From positions 116,728,680 to 116,792,679 of the forward strand of contig CM036160.1 of the NCBI GenBank assembly GCA_020631735.1: DNA of 64,000 nt, written 5' to 3'. Position 1 is the stretch's first letter; each line of letters starts with the position of its first letter. A program made the position numbers and the translations under genes. Under the pieces are notes generated by a model that was not told the origin of the DNA, ran no database searches, and was given only the letters and a program-made list of their open reading frames with translations. This document shows, in pieces, positions 10,638-21,822 of this stretch. The stretch is from Saccharum officinarum. Its lineage: Eukaryota > Streptophyta > Magnoliopsida > Poales > Poaceae.

Positions 10638-11763
10638 ACAAGGTATCCTTGCGGAGCAGCTCTGTTAATGGTTTCGCAAGAATGCCAAAATGACGCACAA
10701 ATTTACGATAATACCCTGCGAGACCAAGGAAGCCCCGCAAATCTTTGACAGTCTGTGGTATAGGCCAATGAACAATAGCACTCACTTTCTGAGGATTAGT
10801 GGTGACACCATCGGGAGTAATGACATGGCCCAGATATGCAATGCTGCGCCTGGCGAACTCACACTTCGACATTTTAATCTTCCAGGAATGAGCCTGTAGT
10901 TGCTGAAAGACGAGTGCCAAGTGATGAAGATGGTCCTCATAGGATTTGCTATAAACCAAGATGTCGTCAAAGAAAACCAAGACGAACTTCCGGAGAAAAG
11001 GAGCCAATGTGGAGTTCATGGCATCTTGAAAAGTGCCCGGAGCGCCCGTTAGACCGAAGGGCATTACACGGAACTCAAACTGACCGAAATGGGTCTGAAA
11101 CGCCGTTTTGAATTCTTCTCCTGGCTTGAGCAAAATTTGGTGAAAGCCAGAACGCAGATCCAGTTTAGTGAACCACGATGAACCGGAGAGTTCATCGAGA
11201 AGCTCATCGATGATAGGGACTGGATATTTACCCTTGACAGTAATTGCATTGAGTTGCCGATAATCGACGCAAAAACGCCAGGTATCATCCTTCTTTTTAA
11301 CCAGTAACACAGCAGAAGAAAAAGGGCTGGTGCTCTTTTGGATAATTCCGGAGGCTAACATTTCCTTAACCTGTTTCTCCACTTCATCTTTAATGGCAGG
11401 GGAGAAGCGGTATGGACGAGAATATACGGGTGCGGCTCCAGGCAGTAAAGGAATAGAATGATCACAACTGCGTGAAGGAGGCAACTGAGTGGGAGGATCA
11501 AACAAGTTAGAGTAGTCATTGAGTATGTGTTGAATTTCAGGAGCCAGAGTGGCATTGGCAGACTGGGACTGGGTCTCAACTGAGCACAACTGCATCACAG
11601 CACCTACTGGCAACTCAGGCAATATCCCAACCAAATGAACAGAACCGCCCTGGTGTGGTAAGTAAATCCATTTCTGTCCCCAATGGACTTCCATAGGGCT
11701 GTGTGCTTCTAACCAATCAAGCCCAAGTATCATATCATAAGATGTTAACGGCAAAATCTTCAA
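10603..11763 (-). pseudogene. Reverse transcriptase portion of the gypsy polyprotein
   Basis: About 386 codons. The frame starts inside the protease-RT linker (LTSYDMILGLDWLEAHSP) and carries the RT signature blocks: FCVDYRQLNAITVK, KLDLRSGFHQI, QFEFRVMPFGLTGAP and the catalytic FFDDILVYS (Y/F-x-D-D). The conserved linker residues continue upstream of the first in-frame start in a frame different from the protease, so a small deletion near 11818-11822 has put RT out of frame with Gag-protease. It ends at 10603 after the G-run shift. Confidence 0.88.
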
Positions 11764-13430
11764 ATCTGAAGTAAACTGGCAGTGATTGATAGACCAAGAA
11801 GCAGCTGGAATGTAGGAGGAACCTCACCATTAGCTACTTGCACTCGTAGTGGAACATCCAACTGCTGGATACCAGAACAATTAGCTGCCACAGTTGTACT
11901 GATAAAGGTGTGTGAACTGCCAGAATCCAACAATATCTTGACATGGTGATTACCAATAGTACCCCAGAAACACATTGTCCTAGCTGGGACTGTACCCGAG
12001 ATAGCAGCCAGGGAGAGCTGAAGAAAGACCTGCTCTGGAGGAGCTTCCTCAACTGGAACTGTAGCGTACACCTCATCATCAATATGAAGAACATCCAGAA
12101 GTTCTTGGACCACATGAAGTTGCACCTGAGGTGGACACTGATGATCTCGAGCCCAGCGACCACCACATCTCATACAGAGGCCTTGGGCACGATGGGCCGC
12201 ACGCAGAGCGGTCCAACGTTCTTCAGCCGTTGGGCCTCGACCCCCATCCGCAAGCGGCCTGTTGAGTTCAGGCGCCGGTAAGGCAGGACGAGGTGGTGGA
12301 GGCAGAGGTAGTGCACGCTGAGCAAAGGGGCGTGGACCAACCAGTGGCTCCCCACGCCTGTATTCCCTCTTCTTGGCAGGGTCGGCGACCTCCTCCTGCA
12401 ATTTAGCAAGCAAGCAAGCAGTATCCAAATTTTGTGGTCGATGTAAAGCTACTGCTGCTCGAATGTAATCTTTCAAGCCATCCACAAATCTCATAGCAAA
12501 GTAAAGTGGGTCGGTGGTACCACCATAGGCTGAAAGGTCATCGACAATAGCAACAAACTGATCTATATACTCTTGAACAGATTGGGTTTGACGGATTTGA
12601 AAAAGCTGTCTAAGCAAAATTTCATGCTCGTCCTGGCCAAAGCGAGCTAGGATCAACTGAGTGAATGTTTGCCAATTAGCATGGTGGAGGTGGGACTCAA
12701 CAGAAGGGTACCAACGTTTAGCAGCATGGGTGAAATGCATCTTAGCAACACGAACCCACATGTGATGGTCAGTACCATAGAGCTCGAAATAATCCTTGCA
12801 TTGGCTAAGCCAGTATTTAGGTTGGGATCCGTCAAACTTTGGGAAATCAAATTTGGGTAGTTTAGGCGGTTGGAAACCATTATGCCCTACCCCAGTGGTA
12901 CCACTATGAGGACCCGGATCATCAAGAGGTTGCAAAACAGAGCGCGGAGAGGGAGGGGAAGGGAACAATGGCATACCCTTGACCGGGGAATGAATCTGGG
13001 TAGTGACTACCCCAAATCCACTCTCCCGGTGGTTGTTGTCGACGCAGGGCCCGTTGGGCGTGTTAGAAGGAGCGCGGATGAACGAACGCTCGGGAGCAGT
13101 TGGGGCGGCGGCGAAGACACCCGGCGTAGGAGCCGGCTGATCCAGGATGGCACTCTCCCAGTTGCGAGAGATCTTGGAGACCTCCAGCTTGGACTTCGAG
13201 ACATCACTCTTCAAGTCGTCGACGATGCCTTCGATGGACGGCCGCCACTCATCGAGCGAGGCGGTGACCTTCTCCAGCGCCGCCATGCGGCCCTCCTGGG
13301 CCTGCTCCAGGTCGCGGATCTGGCGGGTCAGGCGAGCGTCCTGATCTGCGAATCGCGCATCCCACTTCAGATCGTGCTCGTTGAAGCGACAGGCGATCTC
13401 GTCGATGATGAGCTTGGTCTCCGGATTCAT
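11760..13430 (-). pseudogene. Gag-protease of the gypsy element, C-terminally frameshifted
   Basis: The ATG at 13430 (MNPETKLIIDEIACRF) is the likely start; the frame is open further upstream only from a GTG at 13508. Order: a coiled N-terminal region, the retrotransposon Gag core (PKFDGSQPKYWLSQCKDYF ... YIDQFVAIVDDLSAYG), a zinc knuckle of the C-x2-C...H-x-C type (CMRCGGRWARDHQC), and an aspartic protease motif ILLDSGSSHTFIS. After ANGEVPPTF the frame departs from the family pattern and stops at 11760, while the expected continuation is present in another frame. The protein forms the virus-like particle and processes it; here the break uncouples it from RT. Confidence 0.88.
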
Positions 13431-13656
13431 GACGCCGAGGCGGTGCTGTCGCCGGGTAAAATGGTCGTGGGCGAGAGGAGGTGGCGGATCCAGATCGACC
13501 GCAACCACAAGTCGAATCGAGCGGAGAAGGGAATTACAGCGATCGAATTTCTAGCAGCAGCTCACTGCTAGGAATCAAATCAAGCCAACCGTATCAGTTG
13601 CTCAACTCGACCGATGGAATACGAGCGGATCGAAGAGGATATCCCAAAATCGGTGT

Positions 13657-13667
13657 CTCTGATACCA
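13657..13667 (-). other. Primer-binding site (initiator Met tRNA type)
   Basis: On the minus strand TGGTATCAGAG starts three bases inside the 5' LTR. This matches the 3' end of plant initiator methionine tRNA, the primer used by many Ty3/gypsy and copia elements for first-strand synthesis. Position and sequence agree with the strand of the coding region. Confidence 0.92.
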
Positions 13668-13669
13668 AA

Positions 13670-13991
13670 TGTTAGCAGGGGGCAAGGATAGGAGAAATTA
13701 AGGCAGGGATTCAGACGAGCAGCATAGAAATTTAGGCTAGGAGAAATAGGCGAGGAAGATTGAGTGCTTAAGAGTTTAGAGTTGTTACATGAATGATCAT
13801 AATCCCCTCCTCTCTCTCTATCTGGTTCTTATATCTGTTACATGGCTATAGCCCGTCGGTGCACGCAGGCACGCTCTCACATCCACTCGTCGCCAGCTAA
13901 GCGGATACTGGGCCGGCGAACACGTGACCCGACCCGAGGTCCATGGGCCTCCTCATCTGAAGTAGTAGCTGTAGTAGTTGGGCCGCCAACA
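13670..13991 (-). repeat. 5' LTR of the chromovirus-type element
   Basis: 322 bp, the twin of 8378-8699 with one visible substitution. On the minus strand it precedes the Met-tRNA primer-binding site, so it is the promoter-bearing 5' LTR. The target duplication CCATC follows at 13992-13996. Confidence 0.95.
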
Positions 13992-14007
13992 CCATCATAC
14001 AATTATA

Positions 14008-14083
14008 CTCCCTCGAGTCTTGAATACTCAAGGATAAAGACAAACTTGATAGTCGGAGCTTCATAATTACCGAACGGAGGGGA
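14008..14083. mobile_element. Very short Stowaway-like MITE remnant
   Basis: TA then CTCCCTCGAGTCTTG on the left and CCGAACGGAGGGG then ATA on the right resemble Stowaway ends around only ~50 internal bases. Ends match imperfectly, so this may be an internally deleted copy. Confidence 0.45.
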
Positions 14084-14184
14084 TATATAATACTTGACAG
14101 TCTCAAGATTGTAACTAATGCCTTTTGCTACTAATAATGTAATTCCCTAATTTGCTGGAATAGCAGGGCCACAAAAGCAATATA

Positions 14185-14551
14185 CTCCCTCCGTTCATAA
14201 ATCTCCAGTGTTTTAGGCCTCGGCACAATGACCAAGGAGAAAGAAAAACAGCAAACGAGAAGCAAACAAACGCCGATTTCCATTTAATGCCCCACGTCTG
14301 TTCGTTTGCTGCACTCACGTAGTACGTAATCCCCGCCTACTCACGTACGTAATCCCGCACGCTATCGTAGTACCGCGAAGGCCCAGCCCAACGGACTCCT
14401 AACGGAAGGGACGGGTGAACAGCCAACGCAACAAATGCGCAGCGTCTACGAGGAGTTGCGGACGCTCGGGGACGAGTCCCAATCTAATACGGAGGAGATT
14501 TTTGAATAACTTTTTTTTACTTAGACGAAGGAGATTTATGAATGGAGGGAG
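14185..14551. mobile_element. Stowaway-type MITE with GC-rich centre
   Basis: CTCCCTCCGTTCATAAATCTCC on the left is matched by GGAGATTTATGAATGGAGGGAG on the right, an inverted repeat of 22 bases with one mismatch. The left flank is TA and the right flank CA, a mutated duplication. The 367-bp unit has an unusually GC-rich middle (about 14280-14480) for this family. Confidence 0.7.
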
Positions 14552-15170
14552 CATTACATAGGATTGATTACGCTTCGGTGTGAGTAATAAAATACTAAGA
14601 ACAAACACATTTACACTTCTCTTTTAGTTATTCAGACAATATGTAATTTTATAATTGTTTGACTTAAAAAATATAAAATCTCTCATCAATTATTTTTTAA
14701 TTATACCAGTTAGCTGTTTAATATTATTGTTGGAAAATTTAGCCACCTACAGTAGAAAATAGCAGGTCCCATAAATTATTTTTCAGTTTCTGCTCCATGC
14801 TACTGGTAAATTACCCTCCTGTCCTTGGTGAATTTTTGCATAGGGGGGCGTCGTCGTAGGCACATCGAAGAGGAAGAGGACAGCATGTGGCGCAGACCCG
14901 TCAGAGTCAAAGCGTTCCGTCCCGTCCAGTTCCGTTCCATTGGCCACCAGCCCCGTGCCCGTGCCGTTCCTCACTCGCCCAAGCTTTTACTTTACTCGCC
15001 CCCACCACCACCACCTCCAACCCCGCCTTCCGCTTCCCACCCGCCCGCCCGCCTGCCTCCCCGCGCCACCGCCTCCGGATCGCGGCCGGACCTCCCTCCT
15101 GCGCCGAAGCTTCGCGCGCCAGCCCCGGCCCATGCCCGGCCGTCGGTGACCAGCGCCCCCACGGCCGGCC
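14552..15170 (+). promoter_or_regulatory. Upstream region and likely 5' UTR of the kinase gene
   Basis: AT-rich DNA to about 14810 gives way to a sharply GC- and C-rich tract from about 14880, with CCACCACCACC and CCCGCCCGCCCG runs, that leads into the kinase start. This is typical of grass 5' UTRs. I see no convincing TATA box at a fixed distance. Long frames overlapping on both strands reflect the GC skew and are not taken as genes. Confidence 0.45.
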
Positions 15171-18100
15171 ATGGGCTGCGTGCACGGCCGCCCCACCACC
15201 TCCAGCCCCGCGCCCGCCGCCACCTCCTCCCGCCGCCGGGACCATCCCGCGGTCACCCAGCCGCAGCAGGAAGGGGTCGATTCCTCCGACGCCGCCGCCG
15301 CGGTGCCGCCGGCGGACGCCGCGGCGCCGGACCAGCAGGCGGCCGAGAAGCCTGAGAAGGTAAAGCGGGAGCGGCGGTCGCGGTCGTCGCGCTCCGCAGC
15401 CGCGGCGGCGGCGGCGGCGCACGCCGAGGTGCGCCTGGGCGGGAGCTTCGCCAACAAGGCGCGCGGCGAGCAGGTCGCCGCCGGCTGGCCCGCCTGGCTC
15501 TCCGCCGTCGCCGGCGAGGCCATCAATGGCTGGACCCCGCGCCGCGCCGACTCCTTCGAGAAGATCGACAAGGTGCGCCCTTTCCTCCGCCTTCCTAGCT
15601 CCGTGATCCGTGCTGCGCGAACGCCGAGGTGAAAAAATTGCTTCTTTTTTTTTCTCCCCTCACCCTCTCTTCCTCTCTCTCTCTCTCTCTCTCTCAGATC
15701 GGCCAGGGCACGTACAGCAATGTGTACAAGGCGCGGGACTCGCTGAGCGGCAAGATCGTGGCGCTCAAGAAGGTGCGCTTCGACAACCTGGAGCCCGAGA
15801 GCGTGCGGTTCATGGCGCGCGAGATCCTCATCCTGCGCCGCCTCGACCACCCCAATGTCATCAAGCTCGACGGGCTCGTCACCTCCCGCATGTCCTGCAG
15901 CCTCTACCTCGTCTTCGACTACATGGTCCACGACCTCGCCGGCCTCGCCGCCAGCCCCGACATCAAGTTCACGCTGCCCCAGGTCAAGATCCCATTTCGC
16001 TGACAGCCTGACACAGCATCGCGCTCAATTATGTGAAATGCGACTGATTGAGGTGTTTGTGTGGGGGGCAGGTCAAGTGCTATGTGCATCAGCTGTTGTC
16101 AGGGCTCGAGCACTGCCACAACCGGGGAGTGCTACATCGCGACATCAAGGGGTCGAATCTGCTTTTGGACAACAACGGTGTGCTGAAGATTGGTGATTTC
16201 GGTCTGGCATCCTTCTTCGACCCCAACCATAAACAGCCAATGACAAGTCGGGTGGTGACACTCTGGTACCGCCCACCAGAGTTGCTGCTTGGTGCCACCG
16301 ATTATGGAGTTGGTGTCGACTTGTGGAGTGCAGGGTGTATACTAGCTGAATTGCTGGCTGGAAAGCCTATTATGCCTGGACGAACTGAGGTTAGCTACAG
16401 AATGCTTGACTGTTGCATTATGTATTGTCCCTGAAATACAATCTGGCTATCAGCACTCACCATTTAAGGATTCTGTTTACCAAAGCTGTGAAATTTTCGA
16501 ACCAAGGGAATCTTAGTGTATTTTATTTAGTTGTGATCCTGCTGCAGTATCCCAACTTGCTTGGGACTAAAAGGCTTTGTTGTTGTTGTTGTTGTTGTTG
16601 TTGATCCTGCTGCAGTACTGCACTACTACTCATGTGGAGGCAAACCTTCGAGTTTTCATTTTCTTACCCAAGCTATACTGGTTTTGTTATCTTGTTAGAT
16701 AATTGAGCAATAGCTTAACCTATTCATACTCTATGTGTCATACAAAATGTCCTTGATGATGGAAATCATATTTCATTTTTTAGCAAAATCATATAAAAAA
16801 ATGGCCTTTCTGATGATTAAAAAGGACATGTTTTCATCAGGGTTAATAGTTTTACTACAAATGTACTTTTTTGACAATGCAGACCTGTACCTGATTCATG
16901 GGAATAAAGAACATATCAATCATCTGAAAATCTTTATCTGCTTAGTGTCTCTTGCCACCTTTGTTATACGGTAGACCCTGAATCACATGCCTTTCTTCAG
17001 AGCTCTGATACTGAATTATTGTTCACACCAAACAAATCAATGAAATAATGTGGAAATGCAACTGTTTTTTTTTAATTTCAAACAGTTTAGTGATGGTCAT
17101 ATGTTCAGTCACAATTTTTGTTTTCATCCATTGCTTTCCATGATATTTCCTTTTTTTTGATTGGGTGTCTGTCTTTCAGGTGGAACAGTTGCATAAAATT
17201 TTTAAGCTATGTGGCTCTCCGACGGAAGAATATTGGAAAAAATCAAAGTTGCCTCATGCAACTATATTTAAGCCTCAACAGTCATACAAAAGGCGAATAG
17301 CGGATACATTCAAAGATTTCCCTCAAACAGCAATTCGACTGATCGAGACACTACTTGCAATTGATCCAGCTGATCGGTTAACAGCAACTTCTGCATTAAA
17401 CAGTGATGTACGTTGTCTGAGTTGTTATCATTCTGTTCTTACTTTCTTCACCAGAGAAAACACCGACTTTGCTTTATGGATTAATTACCTTCCCTGATGT
17501 CATTAACAACAGCATACTAGTTCACCAGGAATTTTAGCACCCAATGGTTGACGGTAATAACCCCTTTGGTTTCTCAAATCAATTTTCAGAAGAGATTAGA
17601 TAGAAGCTAGTAACCAGGTCAATGCTCCATGTTAGTCCTTGATTTTTTTTTTCCTTTTTCTAGATTTTCATAGGGTTATCGATAGTTCAGTTTTTACTGG
17701 ACATAGAAGTATATGACTTGTTGACCACTTTGGTTTCTCAAATCGAATTTTGGAATGGATTATAGACAAGCTAGCTAACAGGTCATTACTCCATGTTAGT
17801 CCTTGAAAAAAGGGTGTTCATTGTTTCCAGATTTCTAGAGGGCAACAATAGTTCAATTTTTACGGGACATGGAAGTATAATGACTTGTAGCCATAACAAC
17901 TTAAAATTGTTACCTATGTATTGATCAAGATATTTATATTTCGTTAAACCACCTTGATCCTTCAAATTTAGTTCAGACTTACGAACACCCCTTGGTACCT
18001 GAGTCCAAACGTTATTCCTTTTAAATACAATATTGCTTGTCTTATTTGAATTTATGTCAGTAATTTATATATCGTGCCATGCGTTGTTACTGTGAACAAT

Positions 18101-19277
18101 TCTTTTCAAAAGCAAGACCCTTATTTTTCACTATACATGCAGTTCTTTGCAACAGAGCCTTATGCGTGTGAACCATCAAGTCTGCCCCAATACCCGCCAA
18201 GCAAAGAGATGGATGCGAAACGAAGAGACGAAGAAGCTAGACGGTTTGTTGCCCTAACACTCACAAATTTCTATCTATGTTTTGCATTTGTTGTTCTGGA
18301 TGCTCTATATTGTCATCTATGCAAAACAACGTGTAGTGATGTGAAATCTGTAGTTGATACTTTGCCTACATCTGCATCTTCCATGAGCGACAAAACTTGG
18401 GGCAGCAGTGCTCATGCTGATGACTGTTCAGCTTACGATTTTTTTTTCTTGTGTCAAAAGTAACTTTGGTCCACTGCTAGGACATGTACTGATCTAGGAG
18501 TATACTAAAGTGGGAATCTTGGCTGTTGTGCCAAGATTCCAGGATTTCTGGGAGCTTGTTGAGAATAATGCTTAGACATCATCATGGAATACTGGTTACA
18601 CATCATGATGAGTCATGAAACAATTGTCTCCCTTCTTTTCTGTTGTATATTGTCCTTGTTAGATGCAATTGTCTTACTACACTTTATCTTAACATTCTGG
18701 TTGCTCTTTGGCTTACTGGCTTATTTATTGGATGGACAACAGCTTAAGGGCTGCTGGTGGTAGAGCTAATGGAGATGGAACAAGGAAGACAAGGACACGG
18801 GATCGGCCTAGGGCTGTTCCAGCTCCAGAGGCAAACGCGGAACTCCAAGCAAATATCGATGTATGTTAATTCCTTATTTTTTCGAGTTACTCAGCAGTTC
18901 ATTGGCATGAACTTGTTTGCATATACTGTGTTGCATAGCATCTGGAAGGGCGCCAAATTTAGTCTCTTGGCTAACATAATTTTTTTTATCTGCAGAAAAG
19001 AAGGTTAATAACTCATGCAAATGCGAAGAGCAAGAGTGAAAAGTTCCCTCCACCGCATCAGGATGGTGCACTTGGATTTCCGTTGGGCTGTTCAAATCAC
19101 ATGGAACCTTCATTTGAGCCCCCAGACCCTTCTTCCTTCAGCACTGTATTTCCTTTCGATAAAAGCGCAGTGCCTACCTGGTCTGGACCATTGGCGGACT
19201 CTGCAGCTGGCAACCAGAAGCGGAAACACAAGCCTGGCCGCTCCTCAAAACAACCAGCAACTGCCCGAGCTAGATGA
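15171..19277 (+). CDS. CDK-like serine/threonine protein kinase, probably N-myristoylated
   Basis: Exons 15171-15572, 15698-15982, 16072-16389, 17180-17407, 18143-18243, 18749-18860 and 18996-19277 join in frame to 575 aa, all with GT/AG introns. The start MGCVHGRP fits N-myristoylation/palmitoylation and is followed by an Ala/Pro/Arg-rich low-complexity region to about residue 110. The kinase domain has the glycine loop IGQGTYSNVYKA (from 135), VALKK (Lys about 158), HRDIKGSNLL (Asp about 253), DFGLA (Asp about 271) and the CDK-type activation segment RVVTLWYRPPELLLG. The cyclin-contact helix reads PESVRFMAREI, not PSTAIRE. A basic Ser/Pro-rich tail ends KHKPGRSSKQPATARAR. It resembles the plant CDK-related family that includes At1g54610 (family assignment from memory). 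All key catalytic residues are present. A membrane-tethered signalling role is inferred. Confidence 0.93.
16534..16617 (+). mobile_element. 52-bp RTE LINE 3' tail inserted in kinase intron 3
   Basis: TGATCCTGCTGCAGTA occurs at 16534-16549 and again, exactly, at 16602-16617. Between the copies lies CCCAACTTGCTTGGGACTAA, AAGGCT and then (TTG)n. This is the same 3' end, inverted, as the RTE element at 23748-24672. An insertion of only the extreme 3' end with a 16-bp target duplication is a classic severely 5'-truncated LINE event. The kinase splice sites are unaffected. Confidence 0.88.
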
Positions 19278-19868
19278 TCCATCATGTCATGCTTAGTGCA
19301 AATCAAGTCTTCGATACCCCCCAAAAAAGAAAAATACTTCGCAGTGGTTCCAACAAACTGGGATATCTGATTTGGAATCAAGAGCTACAACAATGAATTG
19401 TTTTTTTTTCTCTCGGATCCATTCATGTACGGATTTTTTCCGAACAACGGTCAATGTATAGGCTGGAGAGGAAGCTGGATTAGTCAATTATGTACATTAG
19501 GTTCTCTTTTCCATTCTTACAAGCAGCAACATGTCATGTTAGATTAATTAATTTGAGTGAGAAATGGAACTGTTAGGTCAACTTAGCAAGTCATCACTCT
19601 ACATAGATAACTTCCAATCAATTGAATATTTTTTTACCTGCTATTTTGTCAGTAAGTTACATCATCAGTTTTCCTTTGTTTCATCTACAAGATCTTCAAA
19701 CGGAATCAAAAGCGTCGCAAAATTCAAATGCTTTCCTCTGTTATGTTCTTCAGCCAGATCTGACAGTTGACAAGTTCTATGCCAGAAATACTGTAATCTG
19801 TGTGCTACTAGCGCGGCCTAATGCGTGGCCGAAGGTTATCACCTCGAGTCTTCTGATATGGTAATGGA
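19278..19868 (+). other. 3' UTR and downstream flank of the kinase gene
   Basis: No further gene. The AT-rich stretch after the kinase stop, with T runs near 19400 and 19627, is consistent with a 3' UTR and flank. A poly(A) signal cannot be assigned with confidence. Confidence 0.4.
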
Positions 19869-20065
19869 GTTTTTGCAGATTTCTTCCATCAGGACGCCGT
19901 TTTGGGGGCGAATTCCCTGGGGCAGCACGAAGTCCGGATCGGTCCTACTGTCCACTTCGTCCTGCAGCTCGTGGAAAACCCAGGAGTAGCTGCCAAGGCT
20001 TCCGTCACCCTCTGAGCTGTATGGATCACACCACACGCCATGTCTCCTGGACCAGGGAAGCTCGG
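19869..20065 (-). pseudogene. Orphan exon-like coding stretch of unknown family
   Basis: Read on the minus strand this GC-richer block is open for about 65 codons and has protein-like composition, including LPWSRRHGVWCDPYSS, SYSWVFHELQDEVDSRTD and PDFVLPQGIRPQNGV. It stands in AT-rich DNA with no partner exon that I can identify on either side. I do not recognise the family. It could be a captured gene fragment inside a transposon or a remnant of a lost gene. Confidence 0.35.
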
Positions 20066-21822
20066 TCAGATCTGTACCGGTATATGACAGTTACACATGA
20101 AATGAAAAGGTTAGGGCAATTTGGTCAATTTGTGTACTAGTCATTTGGTCAAGTGAGAATTACATTCAACTTTTTTGACTCGTCTGGAAATGAGAATTAC
20201 ATTTTCTTTTTAGGACGGGGAAGTAATTAACTATCTATTATCCCTATCAATCCTTTTGGATCCCGATTAAATAATTTTAGCTGATAATTATTGTAATCCT
20301 AATAGGATCGAAACAGGCCTTCACAATGAGCAGGTAGAATTTTGTTTCGGTAATGCTACAGAACATATGTCCGGAATCTTAAACAAAATCAGACGCTCTG
20401 CACTGCACTCGCTCTAGCATAGTGACCGACCCAATATGCCAATCTATGCTCTCTCCTCTATATACTTCACTCATCTACGTTGCGACAGCCGACAGAAATC
20501 CCCAACTCCTCGCTTTGCTTGTCGCGGCTCACCGTGCCGTCCGCCCGCCCCAAGCCGCCTCGTGGCGGCGCCCTCATCCCGCATCGAGTCGCGTCATGTC
20601 TGCCCCGCGCCGTGTTCCATCCCTCGCCACGCTCACTCTACCTCGTCGCGTCGTGCCCGGTCCCCACCCCTGCGTGTCGTGCCCCGTCCCTCGCTGCGTC
20701 GAGGTATTGCTAACGCCGCCGTTCCCCACCAGGAGGTCAGGGCCGCTGTCAACTTCGACGTCACCGTGACGCTCGACCTCAGCGCGCGACATCATGAGAG
20801 CCGAAGTGGCCAGACCTGGAGCGGGCTTCTCTAGCTACACCTCGCGCTCCCTTCCTTCCTCGGATGTTGCAAACGCGTGTTACAAGCATATGTTTCAAGT
20901 GTTTCAGGTGTTTCATATGCATGTTGCAAGTTTCATGTGGATGTTGCAAAAGAGATTGGGATGTTGCATATGTTGCAATGTCTAACACGTATGTTGCAAG
21001 CATCTATTCCAAATGTTTCAGTTGTTTTAGACGGTTGTTGCATGTGTTTTATCTAGGTGTTGCATGTGTTTTATCTCGATGTTGCATATGTTTTCATACA
21101 TATGTTGCAAGTGTTTTCATCTGAATGTACATACGTTACAAGTGTTTTAACTGTTTTGGACGTATGTTGCAAATGTTTTCTCTAAATTTGTTGCAAAAAT
21201 AAATCTGGTGTTAGCACGAAAACAGTGTAAGCACAGATCGAGATAGAGTGAGCATGGGACACGGAGGGGCACGACACACAGCGAGCAAAGGACACGGAGC
21301 ATTGCAGGGCCCCACATGAAGCAAGCATGTGGCGCTGGTGTCTGGACGTCCGCGCCCTAGGCCGCTAGCCTTTCCCTCCCTGGTTTGGTTCTGCTACTAC
21401 TGACAACTGCCCTGTTGAATATCACCTCAGGTATGTATGTATTGTTGCTGATTATAGCACGTACAAATTCAAAGGAATCAGTGCGGTAACAACACAATGC
21501 CAGGATACGACGGCATTTCCTTCTTAGAAACAAATAAAAAACATGCTATCATCTATCAAAAATCCTCAACGGTCAACGCACAACAGAAACAGGGCGCGCC
21601 AACTTGGAAGCACCACGGGCATACACATGTTATTATCTCCACCCCAGAAGCTGAGCGAGCGCTACAACTGCACTTACCAATCAAAACAAATGTGATCTAA
21701 ATGGCTGCGCGCTCAATCTGCGCTGCCTGCCTGCATCAGTGCCAAAATGCATGCTGTTCCTCGAGAGTCTAAGTCTGTTCCAGTTGTAACATCATCTGGC
21801 GAGCCGTGTGGGTCTTCTTTTA
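20066..21822. other. Gene-free stretch: GC-rich block then TGTTGCA array
   Basis: 20480-20860 is a C-rich block with overlapping frames but no domain. 20865-21195 is the repetitive array listed separately. 21200-21400 is again GC-rich (GGCCCCACATGAAGC). 21400-21822 includes the 3' flank of the PPR gene. The AT/GC/array pattern suggests one non-autonomous DNA transposon, but I could not place its ends. Confidence 0.35.
20865..21195. repeat. Irregular array of TGTTGCA-containing units
   Basis: TGTTGCA occurs twelve times in about 330 bases, usually as (G/T)ATGTTGCA(A/T), spaced irregularly with GTGTTTCA and GTGTTTTAT phrases between. No long open frame or stem explains it. Similar phrases recur in grass genomes in my recollection, but the element class is uncertain. 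Confidence 0.6.

Larger units (their letters stand above)
8378..13991 (-). mobile_element. Ty3/gypsy chromovirus-type LTR retrotransposon, complete but mutated
   Basis: A 5614-bp element lies on the minus strand. It has two 322-bp LTRs (TGTTAGC...GCCAACA) differing at one base that I can see, and a perfect 5-bp target duplication CCATC (8373-8377 and 13992-13996). A primer-binding site matches initiator Met tRNA. In its reading direction the order is Gag with a zinc knuckle, protease, reverse transcriptase, RNase H, integrase and a C-terminal chromodomain-like region. Small size, short LTRs, Met PBS and the chromodomain point to the Reina group of chromoviruses (inference). Frameshifts and a stop break the polyprotein, so this copy should not code for functional replication proteins. 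Confidence 0.93.

Noticed and set aside
12870..13571. A 233-codon plus-strand frame inside the gypsy element
   Set aside because: Antisense to the Gag coding sequence; composition follows the Gag codons.
14825..15931. Long open frames on both strands upstream of and across kinase exons 1-2, up to 314 codons
   Set aside because: They come from the GC-rich composition and overlap the well-supported kinase exons; none has a domain.
16577..16603. (TTG)n as an ordinary microsatellite
   Set aside because: It is the tail of an RTE LINE insertion with its own target-site duplication.
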